IMG/VR virus record: IMGVR_UViG_3300042298_003235
Span: 34,484-98,483 of that record
From: a virus
Length of the DNA: 64,000 bases
Reading direction: 5' to 3' (one strand)
In this document: positions 47,001 to 56,003 of the stretch, piece after piece
How the letters are laid out: each line of letters opens with the position of its first letter
Numbering within the stretch: the first letter of the stretch is position 1
Notes under the pieces: model-generated
What the model saw: only the letters and a program-made list of their open reading frames with translations
What the model was told of the DNA's origin: nothing
The model's database searches: none
Program-made: the position numbers and the translations under genes

Positions 47001-50000
47001 AAAAACCCATTCTTAAGAATTAAGCAATTGTGGGGATCGTTCAACGCCTACCCAGACTTGCCTCTTGAGGTTTACAGTAAAGAGGGTGACGTTGTTGGTT
47101 GTATGGACCCAGATTATTATTTCAGAAGTTTTGAAATGTTTGATAGAGATGTTATAGTTAACCAAAGCATACAGGAGACTAACCAAGTAAGAGTTAATTA
47201 CAGCCAAAAAGAACTTACTGAATCCGAACAAAAGACAATGGATCAGAACGATGAAAGATATATAGCAGATATAATAGGATTTCTTAGAAAAAATGATTTT
47301 AAGGCACTGAAGGTTTGGGTTGACGCTAACGCCCTAAAGCCTTCAGATGGGTACAGAATAGTTAATAAAGCAGTGCAGAAGTATTCTTCCTTGAAAAGAA
47401 CTCTTGCATTAGATTATGTCGAAACATTGGAATTAGAAGATAAGTTATACTTGTTTACCGATACCCAGTTCTCAGTTCCTATGGGAGAATATAAAGTTGG
47501 GGAGTTAACCTCTAGCACTGAGGAAAAGCTTAAAGAGACCCTTAAGGCTGTGTTTGATCAAGGCAATGAGGACGATAAACAAGTCAGCGTAGACCCAGAT
47601 GATTTAATGGCAGGAGTAGAGGGCACTGACTCAATGCTTGATTACGTCCACGGTCTAGTTTATGCTATACCAGCTGCAACTACTGGTAGTTCAGTGCAAC
47701 TCCCAGCGATGATACAAACCGCGCAGGGCTATAACTTTGGTTATCTTTCTAGACAAGATGGAAGATTCTACATGCAGAACAATAAGTTCAATGTATCAAG
47801 AATTAAATCTTCTGTTCTTGATGATCTAAAAAAACAAAAAGAAGACGTTCAAAAAGATATTGATAGCGGAAATAAAGACCCGCTTTTAAAAGCAAAAATA
47901 GACAAACTTACCAAGTCAATTTCGCAATGGAACGAAGATGATGAAACAACAGAAAAGATTTCTTTTATAAAAGTTTCCGACTCACAAACTCCCGATAAAA
48001 CATTGACTACTTCACACATGCCAGAGATAAGCACTAAAGCATTTTCTGAGTATCAGAATGCCTACTCAGCAGGCGGTGCAGAAGCTGAGTCAGTGTCAGC
48101 CGCAAAGGGTGGCCAGCACGCCGTTTCTAAGCATTGGGAAAAAATGTTGATAGATACATCATATAGAGACATATCCGGAAGAATGGTAAGAGCTTATCCA
48201 ACTTATATGTTGTGGTTAATAGATGAAGGTGGCATCGGGTTTGCCGGAACAAAGATCTTTGATAATTTTTACGGCCTACAATCTATAATAGATTTTTCAG
48301 TAGTTAGCTCTGAAGATATATTAGGGGACACTTTAATATTTAGAGTATCAAATATGTATTCTAAATTGTCGCAAAAAGAATCTGCTAGAATATTTGATCC
48401 AGGCGAGCCAAAAGATACAACTTCAATGACAGAAGATCTTTCTGCAATTGTTGACACTCTTCTTAATAGGTCGAGAAACATAAGAGCTCATTATGAAAAC
48501 AAATACGTTGTTGACATAGAAAACATAAGATTAAAGCCTGGTGTAAGAGTTCACCTAAGAGTGGGCTATGGATCTAATCCAAACTCGCTACAAACAGTAT
48601 TTAATGGAATCATAACAAACGTAGAGATGGGCGAAATAGTAACAGTCACCGCACAATCAGACGCCATAGAACTAAGCCCTATTATTAACTCAGCTAATAA
48701 AAAAGGCGACAGTGGAAAAATAGACGGCGGTATAAACACTGGGATGTTCTTATCAGAACCTAGAGACTTAATGGTAAAACTTTTGTCAATGGGAACATCT
48801 AGATTTAGGGAATCATTTGCCCATGCAACTAGAGGAACAATTTTTTCCGAAAATAAATTTGGAATAAGACATTTTGGTAACATATTATATGAACCATTAA
48901 ATGACGTTGAGAAACAAAAAAACGATGCACTAAAAACAGCATTTAAGAACGCAATAGATACAGTAAGCAATGACGGAGCTTCTGTAGCTTCTCTTCTTAA
49001 AGGTGCATGGAATTCAACTGCAGGAACATATAATGGAGTTGACGTTGGCATAACAGCAGCATCTGCTGCTATAGGAGGAATAGTTGGTGGGCCACTTGGA
49101 GCTATAACCGCAGGGGCAGCAGGTGGCTTTATGAGGTCTCCTGTCCTAGGTCACATGAGAACTCTTATGTCTAATCTTTCAACGCAAAGAGATTACGAAA
49201 TATTTAAAAGAAACATATACCCAGGCAATGGTCTGGGTGTAGCGCAATTCCTTGGTGGAGACTTAGACGCCGGATGGTCTACTGCCTCAACTATGGGCTC
49301 AGATGAGTTCAGTAGCATGCAGGCAGACAGAAAAGCATACTTGACTAGATTAGGTGATGCAAACTGGAGCACAGCTATGACTAAAAATATAAAGGTAGCA
49401 GAAGCTCAGCAGTTAGCAAACGGAGCTAAGTTGAACGACTCTAGTGGGGCTGTTGGCACAGCAAAGATACTTTCTGGATTGATGGCCGCAACCGGTGCCG
49501 TAGCTGTAGCTGCTGGAATGCCGGTTTTAGGTTCTGCAGTTCTTGGTACGGGTCTACTGGGCGTAACTAACGGAAGAGCAGCTGCTAGCGTTTTTGAAAC
49601 GCTTGGACTTGTTTCATCGTTAGATGACGATGTTCCTGGTTTTGATGAAGTTTCCTTCAGAGCCCAAACATACATGAGATCTGTATGGGATATGTTCCAA
49701 TTGTGTGCAAAGCTTCTTCCAAACTATATTGTTGCGGTAAGACCTTTTGAAGATAGATCAACTGTATTCTATGGCAAACCGCATTGGCTATACACCTCAG
49801 GGGTAGTACCTATCTCAACTGGCTTTATGCACCCTGATTCAGCAATCAAAAAAGGGATCAAAGACACTGGCCCTACTTACAGTAGAGCTGGCCAGGATCT
49901 GTTAGAGATATTAGACAAGGTCAACAAAGAGTCAAGCCCAATGCAAGATGGACAGGCTTTCGCGCAAGGCTTCGAACCATTAAGTACTTCTATCGCAACC

Positions 50001-53000
50001 ATAAAAAGCATTAACGAAGGCACAGATTCATACAAGCCAGTTGCTTGGGTAAAAGATCCAGTTAATGGTTATACTAAAAAATTGATTAACTTTTTGGATC
50101 CTAGAAGAATGTTTTTTGTTGAAGAGGGAGAAGTTGTTGCAAGACTCCCAGTTGCAAAGGGAATTGTAAACGTCGGCTTCCATTTGCCTTTTGGGGAAAA
50201 AGGCGAAACAGAAATGGATATAAATAAGATAAAGAATACCCACAAACAAATACCACAACTTCCATACAGGTATCAGTTTCCTTATTTCACTGACAGAAAA
50301 ACTACTTCTTTTGATGGTAAGCATAATGGTTATATATTTAATTTCAATGTTAAAACGTTAATTGGATATACTGAAAAAAAATTCAAATTCATTAGAGGTG
50401 ATACGGATGGTGACGGTAATCCTCTTGACCTAAAAGATGACGCCGGCGTTAAGGATCATCCATTAAATTACGCAGCAGGAGCAAATTATTTTAATATACT
50501 AGCTGCTGAGTTTAGAGTTTCAGCTGAATTTACTTCAGATGGATTAGTAGACCCGAGTAACGAAAAATCTAACGGTCTTGATGAGATATCATATAGAATA
50601 AAAACAGGTGCATTCCAGTTTACTCAAGAGATGCTCACCAAGTCTCCGGAAACTGTATTGTCGTTACAAACGACTGCTTTTATGGATTCTTCAGATTCAA
50701 GTACCGCAGGCTTTAACATAGTAAGAGTCCCACTTCCATCGATAGTAGTTGATGCAAACTCAAGAGTAACACAAACTGGTTACGAAAAAGATCCGTATTC
50801 TAGTTCAAACCTTTTTATAGATGGAATAGATGCAGAATACGATGGAGACCGCACTGCAAAGTACATGTTTGGTAGCTTTGAATACAATGCAGCTTTATCA
50901 TCAAAGCTAAAAGGACTTAACGGTAATAGGGGCATATACGCCGAATGGGGCATGCCAGATACAGCAGAAGACGAGCAGTGGTATATAGCAATGAAATGGC
51001 CGTATAAACCAGATTGGTCTACGGATAGTGAAATTAATACAGGCTTTGAGAAACAATACTCCAACTATAACTATGGGGTAACTCCAATGGGCGAGGCTAA
51101 TTTAGCCCAATATGGTACTGTCAAGAATTACAAGGATAGAAAAGTTTTAGTTTATAGCCCAACAACAAATACCGCAGTATGCCTAAGACCAGCTTATTAT
51201 CTTTGGGGTGAAGTTAGAGATAATACATACTACGATAACGCTATGGATAATACTGGCGACGGTACAGCCGATCCAAACTCTATAACCGATGCAGAAAACG
51301 TATTCGTCGATGCGGTAGTATCACCAGATGCGGCTTACCATTTAGGTATCTTAAATAGTGGCAATAAATGGGAAGGCAACCCTAGTAGATATTCATATGG
51401 GTTTGAGTATTTTACTGATAACGATTCACAACAAAAATTTGGAGACCCAGATAATCCTCAGGATATAGAAAATACATTAGAAGCTTTAGGACAATTAGCT
51501 TTTGGCAACCAAGATCAAAAATTTTGGCTAGAAGACAATGCTACAACTTTTATCGGTCTGTCTGTTATCCCATTCTCTAGATCATGTTACTTCACTTTTG
51601 TAGAAGATGATTTTCCATTAGGAGTTATACCAAATGCTGCTATAGTTTCAAAAAGATTTGAAATTGGTTCTAGTCAAGCTGGCAATAAATGGCAACCAGA
51701 TGACAACTTCATTATTGGATTTTCTAGTACAAAAGATGGAATAAATAAAGCAGTTTACAACGATGCAGATGATGGCAGTAGCTTCACTAGCATGGGTGAA
51801 ATATCAGCCAATGGAGGCGGCGATTTTGAATCAGACGGTGACAAGCATAGGTCTTATAGATCATTTGGTTATTTAGCAGATATACTAAAAGACACGGATA
51901 GTCTAAAAGATGTTTTAGGTGATAATAAAGCTATAGCAAAAAATTTATTTAGTCCAGAATCCGGTGAATTGTACTTTAAGTCAGCAGAAGATTCATTTAT
52001 AGAAGCGATATTCGGTGGCAACCCACTGATGTACTTCAAGGCAGCTGTTAACGGTGAATACGAAAAAATTTCTCAAGACAATCTTTACGAAGTTCTTCAA
52101 AAAGAAACAAGCACTTTTAAAGACGATGACAACAGCCCAATAAAGAGAGAAAATTTTGTTGACGTTTTTGATGAGACTGGTGACCCTCAACTATCCCAAT
52201 CTTCTAGAGCTAACTATGATGAGGATTACAATCTTTCTACAAGAGTTATAGCTGGTAATGGAAGAACATTATCTCAAGCTAGAGAAATATGGGATTTCTT
52301 TAGAGTAACATTCCATGACGATAAAATGGTAAAAGCTATTTTTAAGCAAACTTTTGGAGTTGATCCAGACAGTGAAGAAAAGCTTCCTGAATTTATAATT
52401 AACTTGCTAACAGGCAAGGGGTCTGCTAATGACCCAATCATGAATAGGTATACATCATCGATAAGTACTAGTGAGCGACGTGCTGGAAAAGATTTGCAGT
52501 CAAGAGATTCTGAATTAAATTTTGATGGAAAAGCTGGTCCTATCGGCAAAGATGAAAATGGGATTATTTGGGCTGGTCCAGATGGAACGCCAGAAAAGCG
52601 AACGGATACGGCAAGCGACGCTAGGTATGAATTTAGTCGAACACTAGGGGAGCAATTCGTTTATGGTGGCAAGGACGCTGATGGAAATCCAATCGATGCA
52701 ACTGCAGTTAAAGAAGCAATCAATTTTAGCGCGGACACATTTTTAGATAACGGCGTAAAAGTTGCAATTGCCAATAACAGTATAAAAGTACAATCGACTA
52801 GCTTATTCCAAGATATAGATACTGGTATCAGAATCAAGTATGGTTACTTAGCAGGGTTGCTCGGTTTTATTTTGGGTTCCATGAGTGACGGAAAAACTCC
52901 TGATCCATTTGGTTTTGATCCATCTGTTTTGAATCAATCCGATAGCGATTCAGCAAGAAGAAATATATTAGCCTTAAGAAAACAACTAGGCATTGTTCAA

Positions 53001-56000
53001 GGAGACGAGAATAAGGACGGTGTTAATGACGAATCAATAAGAATCATGAGACTAATAGATACTCCTAGAAAATTATATTTGTTTATAGTTGGTTGGTATA
53101 GACAAGTTATGTGGTCAGACCCATACAGTAGAGCTTGGGTTGTTCTAAAGCCAAACAGAAGGCTAAAGCACTGGTCATCTAACCCTCTTTTGGTGGGTGA
53201 CATTGGTAATGGTGGCCTTAAAAGGTCAGATGGAAAATGGGATTTTTCACCAATATACCAGTCTTGGCAAGCCTTTATAGACCCAAACTCATCTTATGCA
53301 AAAAGCCCAGATAAATTTAAAGAATTTTTAGTCGCGCACGCCAAAGAAGGAGACAGTGCTACAAGTTGGTTAACAGCAGCTTTCCAAGATGGAAAAGATT
53401 TTTGGGATAAAAACGTTGGTGTTTACTTTACTGCTATTTCAGATGGTCTTTCTGGTCTTTTAAATATGTTTAAGCTATCAATGGCACAAATGGGCTATGG
53501 TTTAGCTGAAGCAGACAATCTTAATAAGCAAGCAAATGTTTTGAATAAGCTATTAAACGACAGCATTTACTATTCCTTGGGGAATGCAGGATCTTTACTA
53601 AGAGCTGTAGATAATCCTTTCACTAGAGAGTATGGCGAGCCAGTAGTAGAGGTAAGAGAACCTTTCCAGAGAATACATTACTTAAGTTCTTTTGGTCATA
53701 TAATCTCAAACAAGATACAAGAAAATATAAATGACGTTGCAACTGTTATAACTGCTGTGTCTGATGGCAAATACCCAGTAACCGTAGCTTTGGACAAGGG
53801 TGCGCCTTCTGAAAGACAAGTAGAAAAAACTGTAGAAACTGGTTTGTATTTTGACAACATAAGAGGCTCTGGTTTCTTTGGAGTTTTGCATCCTATGTTC
53901 CATCCATTCGAAACATTTAGAGGTATATCAAAAGCGGCCAGTGGTTCAGCAGATGAATTAACGGCAAGACGTGTAGCTTTGTCCCATTTGAAAGAAAACA
54001 TAAAAGATATTTATACTGGCGAACTTGTTATAGTGGGCAACGCAGACATAAGACCTCATGACCTGGTTTATTTAGCTGACGTTTACGAAAGAATGTACGG
54101 TATATTTGAAGTAGAGCAAGTTGTGCATCACTTTACTCCAGAAATGGGATTCATAACTTCTATAACACCCAATGCTTTAGTCACAATAAATGACCCAGCT
54201 AGATGGTTTATGACTTCTTGGCTTAACTCTTGGATGAGCTTACAAACAATAAGAAATGACACTAGATATTATCTGGGAGCTGCAAACAATGGTAGAACTG
54301 GCTTAGTAAGCGGTGGACAAGTTTCTGTTGACCAACTGAACGAAGCGCTTAGTGCTCAGATGATGGGCGGAGTACAATACACCCATGGCTCTTCTGCTTT
54401 AGTTAAAGATGTTATGGCAAACTTTACGGCAAACGCAATGCCTGATGCAAAACAACAAATGTTAGCTTCTGCACAAGCTTCACAAGGCAAAGACCCAACA
54501 GCTCAAGGTGCAATGGTGAGCGCAATGGTTACAACAGGATTAGCTACAGTTCTTGGAGCAGGTGTTGCAGTTGCTGCAACAGTGCTTACTGGTGGAGCAG
54601 CACTACCTCTACTAGCTGTTGTTGGTGCTGGTGTAACCGGAGCTGCAGTGTTCGGCGATATAGCATGGTCGGGCTGGAGCCACATTAAAAATAACTTACT
54701 AGATCAACACGGCTGCTATGTTCAGTACCTAACAAAGAATGGGCAGCCAATGGATGCTGGCCTTTCTTATAACCAAGGAATGGTTGTTGGTAAGTACCAT
54801 TCAAAAGCACTATTACCAGGATTATTGGGAGTAAATTCTAGAAAACTAATAAGAACACCAGAAGGCTATAGCCACATAAGAACTGATGATCTTTTGAAAA
54901 ATCTTGGTTGGAAAGAAAAAGAAATTTCAGATCTCGTAAGACATATCAGCTACGAGAACGCCCTAGTAAACGCACAGGTGATAAAGTATTCTGGGATTGG
55001 GCCAGAAAAAGCAGGCATGAACCAATTCTTCAAAGTAGTTTGCAAGGTAACACAGTTTATTGACGGTGACACATTAATGGTGGAAGACGTGCTAAGACCA
55101 GGTTCTGCTCCGTTCAAAGTAAGATTTGAAGGAATAAACGCCGCAGAAATAAACAAGATAAGTGGAACTGGACCCTTAGTTGGAAGAGGTCCTAACTATG
55201 GAGACATTCCTATAAATACTGACCCAGCAACCTTATCTTGGATAGACCCTACTTCACCTGGTGGAAGAGCTTTATCTTATGTTTATGAATCATTAATTGG
55301 TAGGCTTTTTGTATTAAGAGTTGCTCCTGCAGTAGATGCAAGACTTGATGTTAAGCCGCTTACTCAGGACGATTTTACAGCTGGCGCAGAAAGAAACAAC
55401 CCAGACTATTACCTAAAGGACACAAACGTATACGATAATGGATTCGGAACACAGATACAAGATTCTTTTGACAGAGTTATGGGATCTATATTCTATAGAA
55501 TACCATCTAAGGATCTTGATTCAATAGTCCAATTTGTAAGAAATACATTTATCAATCTTAATAAAGATCCTAACTTAATAGAAGAAAAAATTAAAGGTTC
55601 AATTTATAGTGATACTTTAGCAAATTCTGGCACTCAAGTAATCTATCAAAAATTTGCTACGTTGTTGAATCTTCTTAAGTCGGTTGAAAGATCGCCAGGT
55701 AATAATAATTATTACTACTATTCAAACGGCGAAGAAGACTTGTTAGACGGCTTGTCGGAATCAAACATAGCACTATTCAACGCATTCGTAGATATCAAGA
55801 TTCTAGAATTGTTATATGTAAAATCTTCAGAATGGCCATTAATCCTTTGGGACGAATACTATGATGATGGAACGCCAGCGACTCTAAACTGGGAATTAGT
55901 AGTTAGCAACTTGGCAGGTGTTTATACTAAGAACCTATTATACAATACCAGCAATTTTACTCTTGATACCAGCAACGTTACACCAGGAAGGATGCTACCT

Positions 56001-56003
56001 TAA
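44046..56003 (+). CDS. Giant baseplate/tail protein (3985 residues) with hub-like and thermonuclease-like domains
   Basis: A single uninterrupted frame. The N-terminal 900 residues include tail-protein-like blocks (FHLRIGASNFYVPPVSISVN; YPFCLIVDLEMLSYNHKPF; TYINISMTVFGESELIKIRNIFEHI). Around 1490-1545, LKPGVRVHLRVGYGSNPNSLQTVFNGIITNVEMGEIVTVTAQS resembles baseplate hub or late-control D proteins. Glycine-rich hydrophobic segments lie near 1670-1700, 1810-1850 and 3490-3535. At about 3660-3710, VTQFIDGDTLMVED then VRFEGINAAEI matches the staphylococcal-nuclease fold, with DGDT and the Arg/Glu pair present. It may combine hub, tail lumen and DNA-processing parts in one chain. It abuts the next start with no gap. 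Confidence 0.7.
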   Translation: MSKENTISKTDFEQWFETYLATLVTPIATSDGSLVRSPLETDIIPKDINDIIQASNNSAINNPSMIAQQWVRESYLNPMMQARESLFAIGAVRETILMKPGTKSIPANKADLSGYKQDGQTYYAFRDEAINRKTLTDPKDFFEIIKPGQGFDKIESQGDRGILFKNLYFKLVEKGLIDLLFFKNQIQVFAQKRYINKSTLEKSALNASSPLGEDLQWLTILSRVYNTLLLDPILAWQMNEYFPGVSQFLFNALAATADYSNNGAGGSIDDPLNDPIKVAKMLFESFGTDEEGNAIFKPAWTLINTGLRIQQALDQFPVRANIPPRTPDVFHLRIGASNFYVPPVSISVNSAFKAGSLTGGAIRQKNSPKFNAGYKETSINLRLYFPNYEEIWGISITDASNIDLTKDFNIDFSTDSEDKIDKFLSSLRGLVATFKTSPIIPIKNHYINNVHGITGVALTNMSVSTIPSYPFCLIVDLEMLSYNHKPFLPMIKDFNQAVHWGKYRHYMGRAAKQLDDYVSKDFLVRPLGQITAQEPVDIDGKSPTAQIREMDNWLTNRYNEDLEKTDKDTANDSAKIIDSVLTTNIIQDWTTGNNISIFMPERVQSKIFTPDISTFRSNQEKILNDTGRNIWNGVLYRLGIDINETGYGRDLDSVINTSQDSSYPPSLKRKVNTAIDILLSGQTQDTINEKVYNYLAVVWMLKNPKVYTTPGGVDYILKKSTVVPSDDITGWVIGSKTEENSSVNLRYVRGYLEQQANGSNGLLNQLIEELVLQRIGTSNPSEQAKEAIRQQVKEELKKGFNQTLYERFFMSGPIREFIESANKKEANFKEWEVPMIQVDLDQEKVIVDGVSVSIGNNVTKMQIQMQEEPTYQHIGGKDTYINISMTVFGESELIKIRNIFEHINGLARLEHAAGVIGFLGIKNIITALCGVKYVLPLKYNVDTIPNFPHVYKVNLTLVDFDIFQQKREKLSSEQQQKFVDEFGTKKNPFLRIKQLWGSFNAYPDLPLEVYSKEGDVVGCMDPDYYFRSFEMFDRDVIVNQSIQETNQVRVNYSQKELTESEQKTMDQNDERYIADIIGFLRKNDFKALKVWVDANALKPSDGYRIVNKAVQKYSSLKRTLALDYVETLELEDKLYLFTDTQFSVPMGEYKVGELTSSTEEKLKETLKAVFDQGNEDDKQVSVDPDDLMAGVEGTDSMLDYVHGLVYAIPAATTGSSVQLPAMIQTAQGYNFGYLSRQDGRFYMQNNKFNVSRIKSSVLDDLKKQKEDVQKDIDSGNKDPLLKAKIDKLTKSISQWNEDDETTEKISFIKVSDSQTPDKTLTTSHMPEISTKAFSEYQNAYSAGGAEAESVSAAKGGQHAVSKHWEKMLIDTSYRDISGRMVRAYPTYMLWLIDEGGIGFAGTKIFDNFYGLQSIIDFSVVSSEDILGDTLIFRVSNMYSKLSQKESARIFDPGEPKDTTSMTEDLSAIVDTLLNRSRNIRAHYENKYVVDIENIRLKPGVRVHLRVGYGSNPNSLQTVFNGIITNVEMGEIVTVTAQSDAIELSPIINSANKKGDSGKIDGGINTGMFLSEPRDLMVKLLSMGTSRFRESFAHATRGTIFSENKFGIRHFGNILYEPLNDVEKQKNDALKTAFKNAIDTVSNDGASVASLLKGAWNSTAGTYNGVDVGITAASAAIGGIVGGPLGAITAGAAGGFMRSPVLGHMRTLMSNLSTQRDYEIFKRNIYPGNGLGVAQFLGGDLDAGWSTASTMGSDEFSSMQADRKAYLTRLGDANWSTAMTKNIKVAEAQQLANGAKLNDSSGAVGTAKILSGLMAATGAVAVAAGMPVLGSAVLGTGLLGVTNGRAAASVFETLGLVSSLDDDVPGFDEVSFRAQTYMRSVWDMFQLCAKLLPNYIVAVRPFEDRSTVFYGKPHWLYTSGVVPISTGFMHPDSAIKKGIKDTGPTYSRAGQDLLEILDKVNKESSPMQDGQAFAQGFEPLSTSIATIKSINEGTDSYKPVAWVKDPVNGYTKKLINFLDPRRMFFVEEGEVVARLPVAKGIVNVGFHLPFGEKGETEMDINKIKNTHKQIPQLPYRYQFPYFTDRKTTSFDGKHNGYIFNFNVKTLIGYTEKKFKFIRGDTDGDGNPLDLKDDAGVKDHPLNYAAGANYFNILAAEFRVSAEFTSDGLVDPSNEKSNGLDEISYRIKTGAFQFTQEMLTKSPETVLSLQTTAFMDSSDSSTAGFNIVRVPLPSIVVDANSRVTQTGYEKDPYSSSNLFIDGIDAEYDGDRTAKYMFGSFEYNAALSSKLKGLNGNRGIYAEWGMPDTAEDEQWYIAMKWPYKPDWSTDSEINTGFEKQYSNYNYGVTPMGEANLAQYGTVKNYKDRKVLVYSPTTNTAVCLRPAYYLWGEVRDNTYYDNAMDNTGDGTADPNSITDAENVFVDAVVSPDAAYHLGILNSGNKWEGNPSRYSYGFEYFTDNDSQQKFGDPDNPQDIENTLEALGQLAFGNQDQKFWLEDNATTFIGLSVIPFSRSCYFTFVEDDFPLGVIPNAAIVSKRFEIGSSQAGNKWQPDDNFIIGFSSTKDGINKAVYNDADDGSSFTSMGEISANGGGDFESDGDKHRSYRSFGYLADILKDTDSLKDVLGDNKAIAKNLFSPESGELYFKSAEDSFIEAIFGGNPLMYFKAAVNGEYEKISQDNLYEVLQKETSTFKDDDNSPIKRENFVDVFDETGDPQLSQSSRANYDEDYNLSTRVIAGNGRTLSQAREIWDFFRVTFHDDKMVKAIFKQTFGVDPDSEEKLPEFIINLLTGKGSANDPIMNRYTSSISTSERRAGKDLQSRDSELNFDGKAGPIGKDENGIIWAGPDGTPEKRTDTASDARYEFSRTLGEQFVYGGKDADGNPIDATAVKEAINFSADTFLDNGVKVAIANNSIKVQSTSLFQDIDTGIRIKYGYLAGLLGFILGSMSDGKTPDPFGFDPSVLNQSDSDSARRNILALRKQLGIVQGDENKDGVNDESIRIMRLIDTPRKLYLFIVGWYRQVMWSDPYSRAWVVLKPNRRLKHWSSNPLLVGDIGNGGLKRSDGKWDFSPIYQSWQAFIDPNSSYAKSPDKFKEFLVAHAKEGDSATSWLTAAFQDGKDFWDKNVGVYFTAISDGLSGLLNMFKLSMAQMGYGLAEADNLNKQANVLNKLLNDSIYYSLGNAGSLLRAVDNPFTREYGEPVVEVREPFQRIHYLSSFGHIISNKIQENINDVATVITAVSDGKYPVTVALDKGAPSERQVEKTVETGLYFDNIRGSGFFGVLHPMFHPFETFRGISKAASGSADELTARRVALSHLKENIKDIYTGELVIVGNADIRPHDLVYLADVYERMYGIFEVEQVVHHFTPEMGFITSITPNALVTINDPARWFMTSWLNSWMSLQTIRNDTRYYLGAANNGRTGLVSGGQVSVDQLNEALSAQMMGGVQYTHGSSALVKDVMANFTANAMPDAKQQMLASAQASQGKDPTAQGAMVSAMVTTGLATVLGAGVAVAATVLTGGAALPLLAVVGAGVTGAAVFGDIAWSGWSHIKNNLLDQHGCYVQYLTKNGQPMDAGLSYNQGMVVGKYHSKALLPGLLGVNSRKLIRTPEGYSHIRTDDLLKNLGWKEKEISDLVRHISYENALVNAQVIKYSGIGPEKAGMNQFFKVVCKVTQFIDGDTLMVEDVLRPGSAPFKVRFEGINAAEINKISGTGPLVGRGPNYGDIPINTDPATLSWIDPTSPGGRALSYVYESLIGRLFVLRVAPAVDARLDVKPLTQDDFTAGAERNNPDYYLKDTNVYDNGFGTQIQDSFDRVMGSIFYRIPSKDLDSIVQFVRNTFINLNKDPNLIEEKIKGSIYSDTLANSGTQVIYQKFATLLNLLKSVERSPGNNNYYYYSNGEEDLLDGLSESNIALFNAFVDIKILELLYVKSSEWPLILWDEYYDDGTPATLNWELVVSNLAGVYTKNLLYNTSNFTLDTSNVTPGRMLP

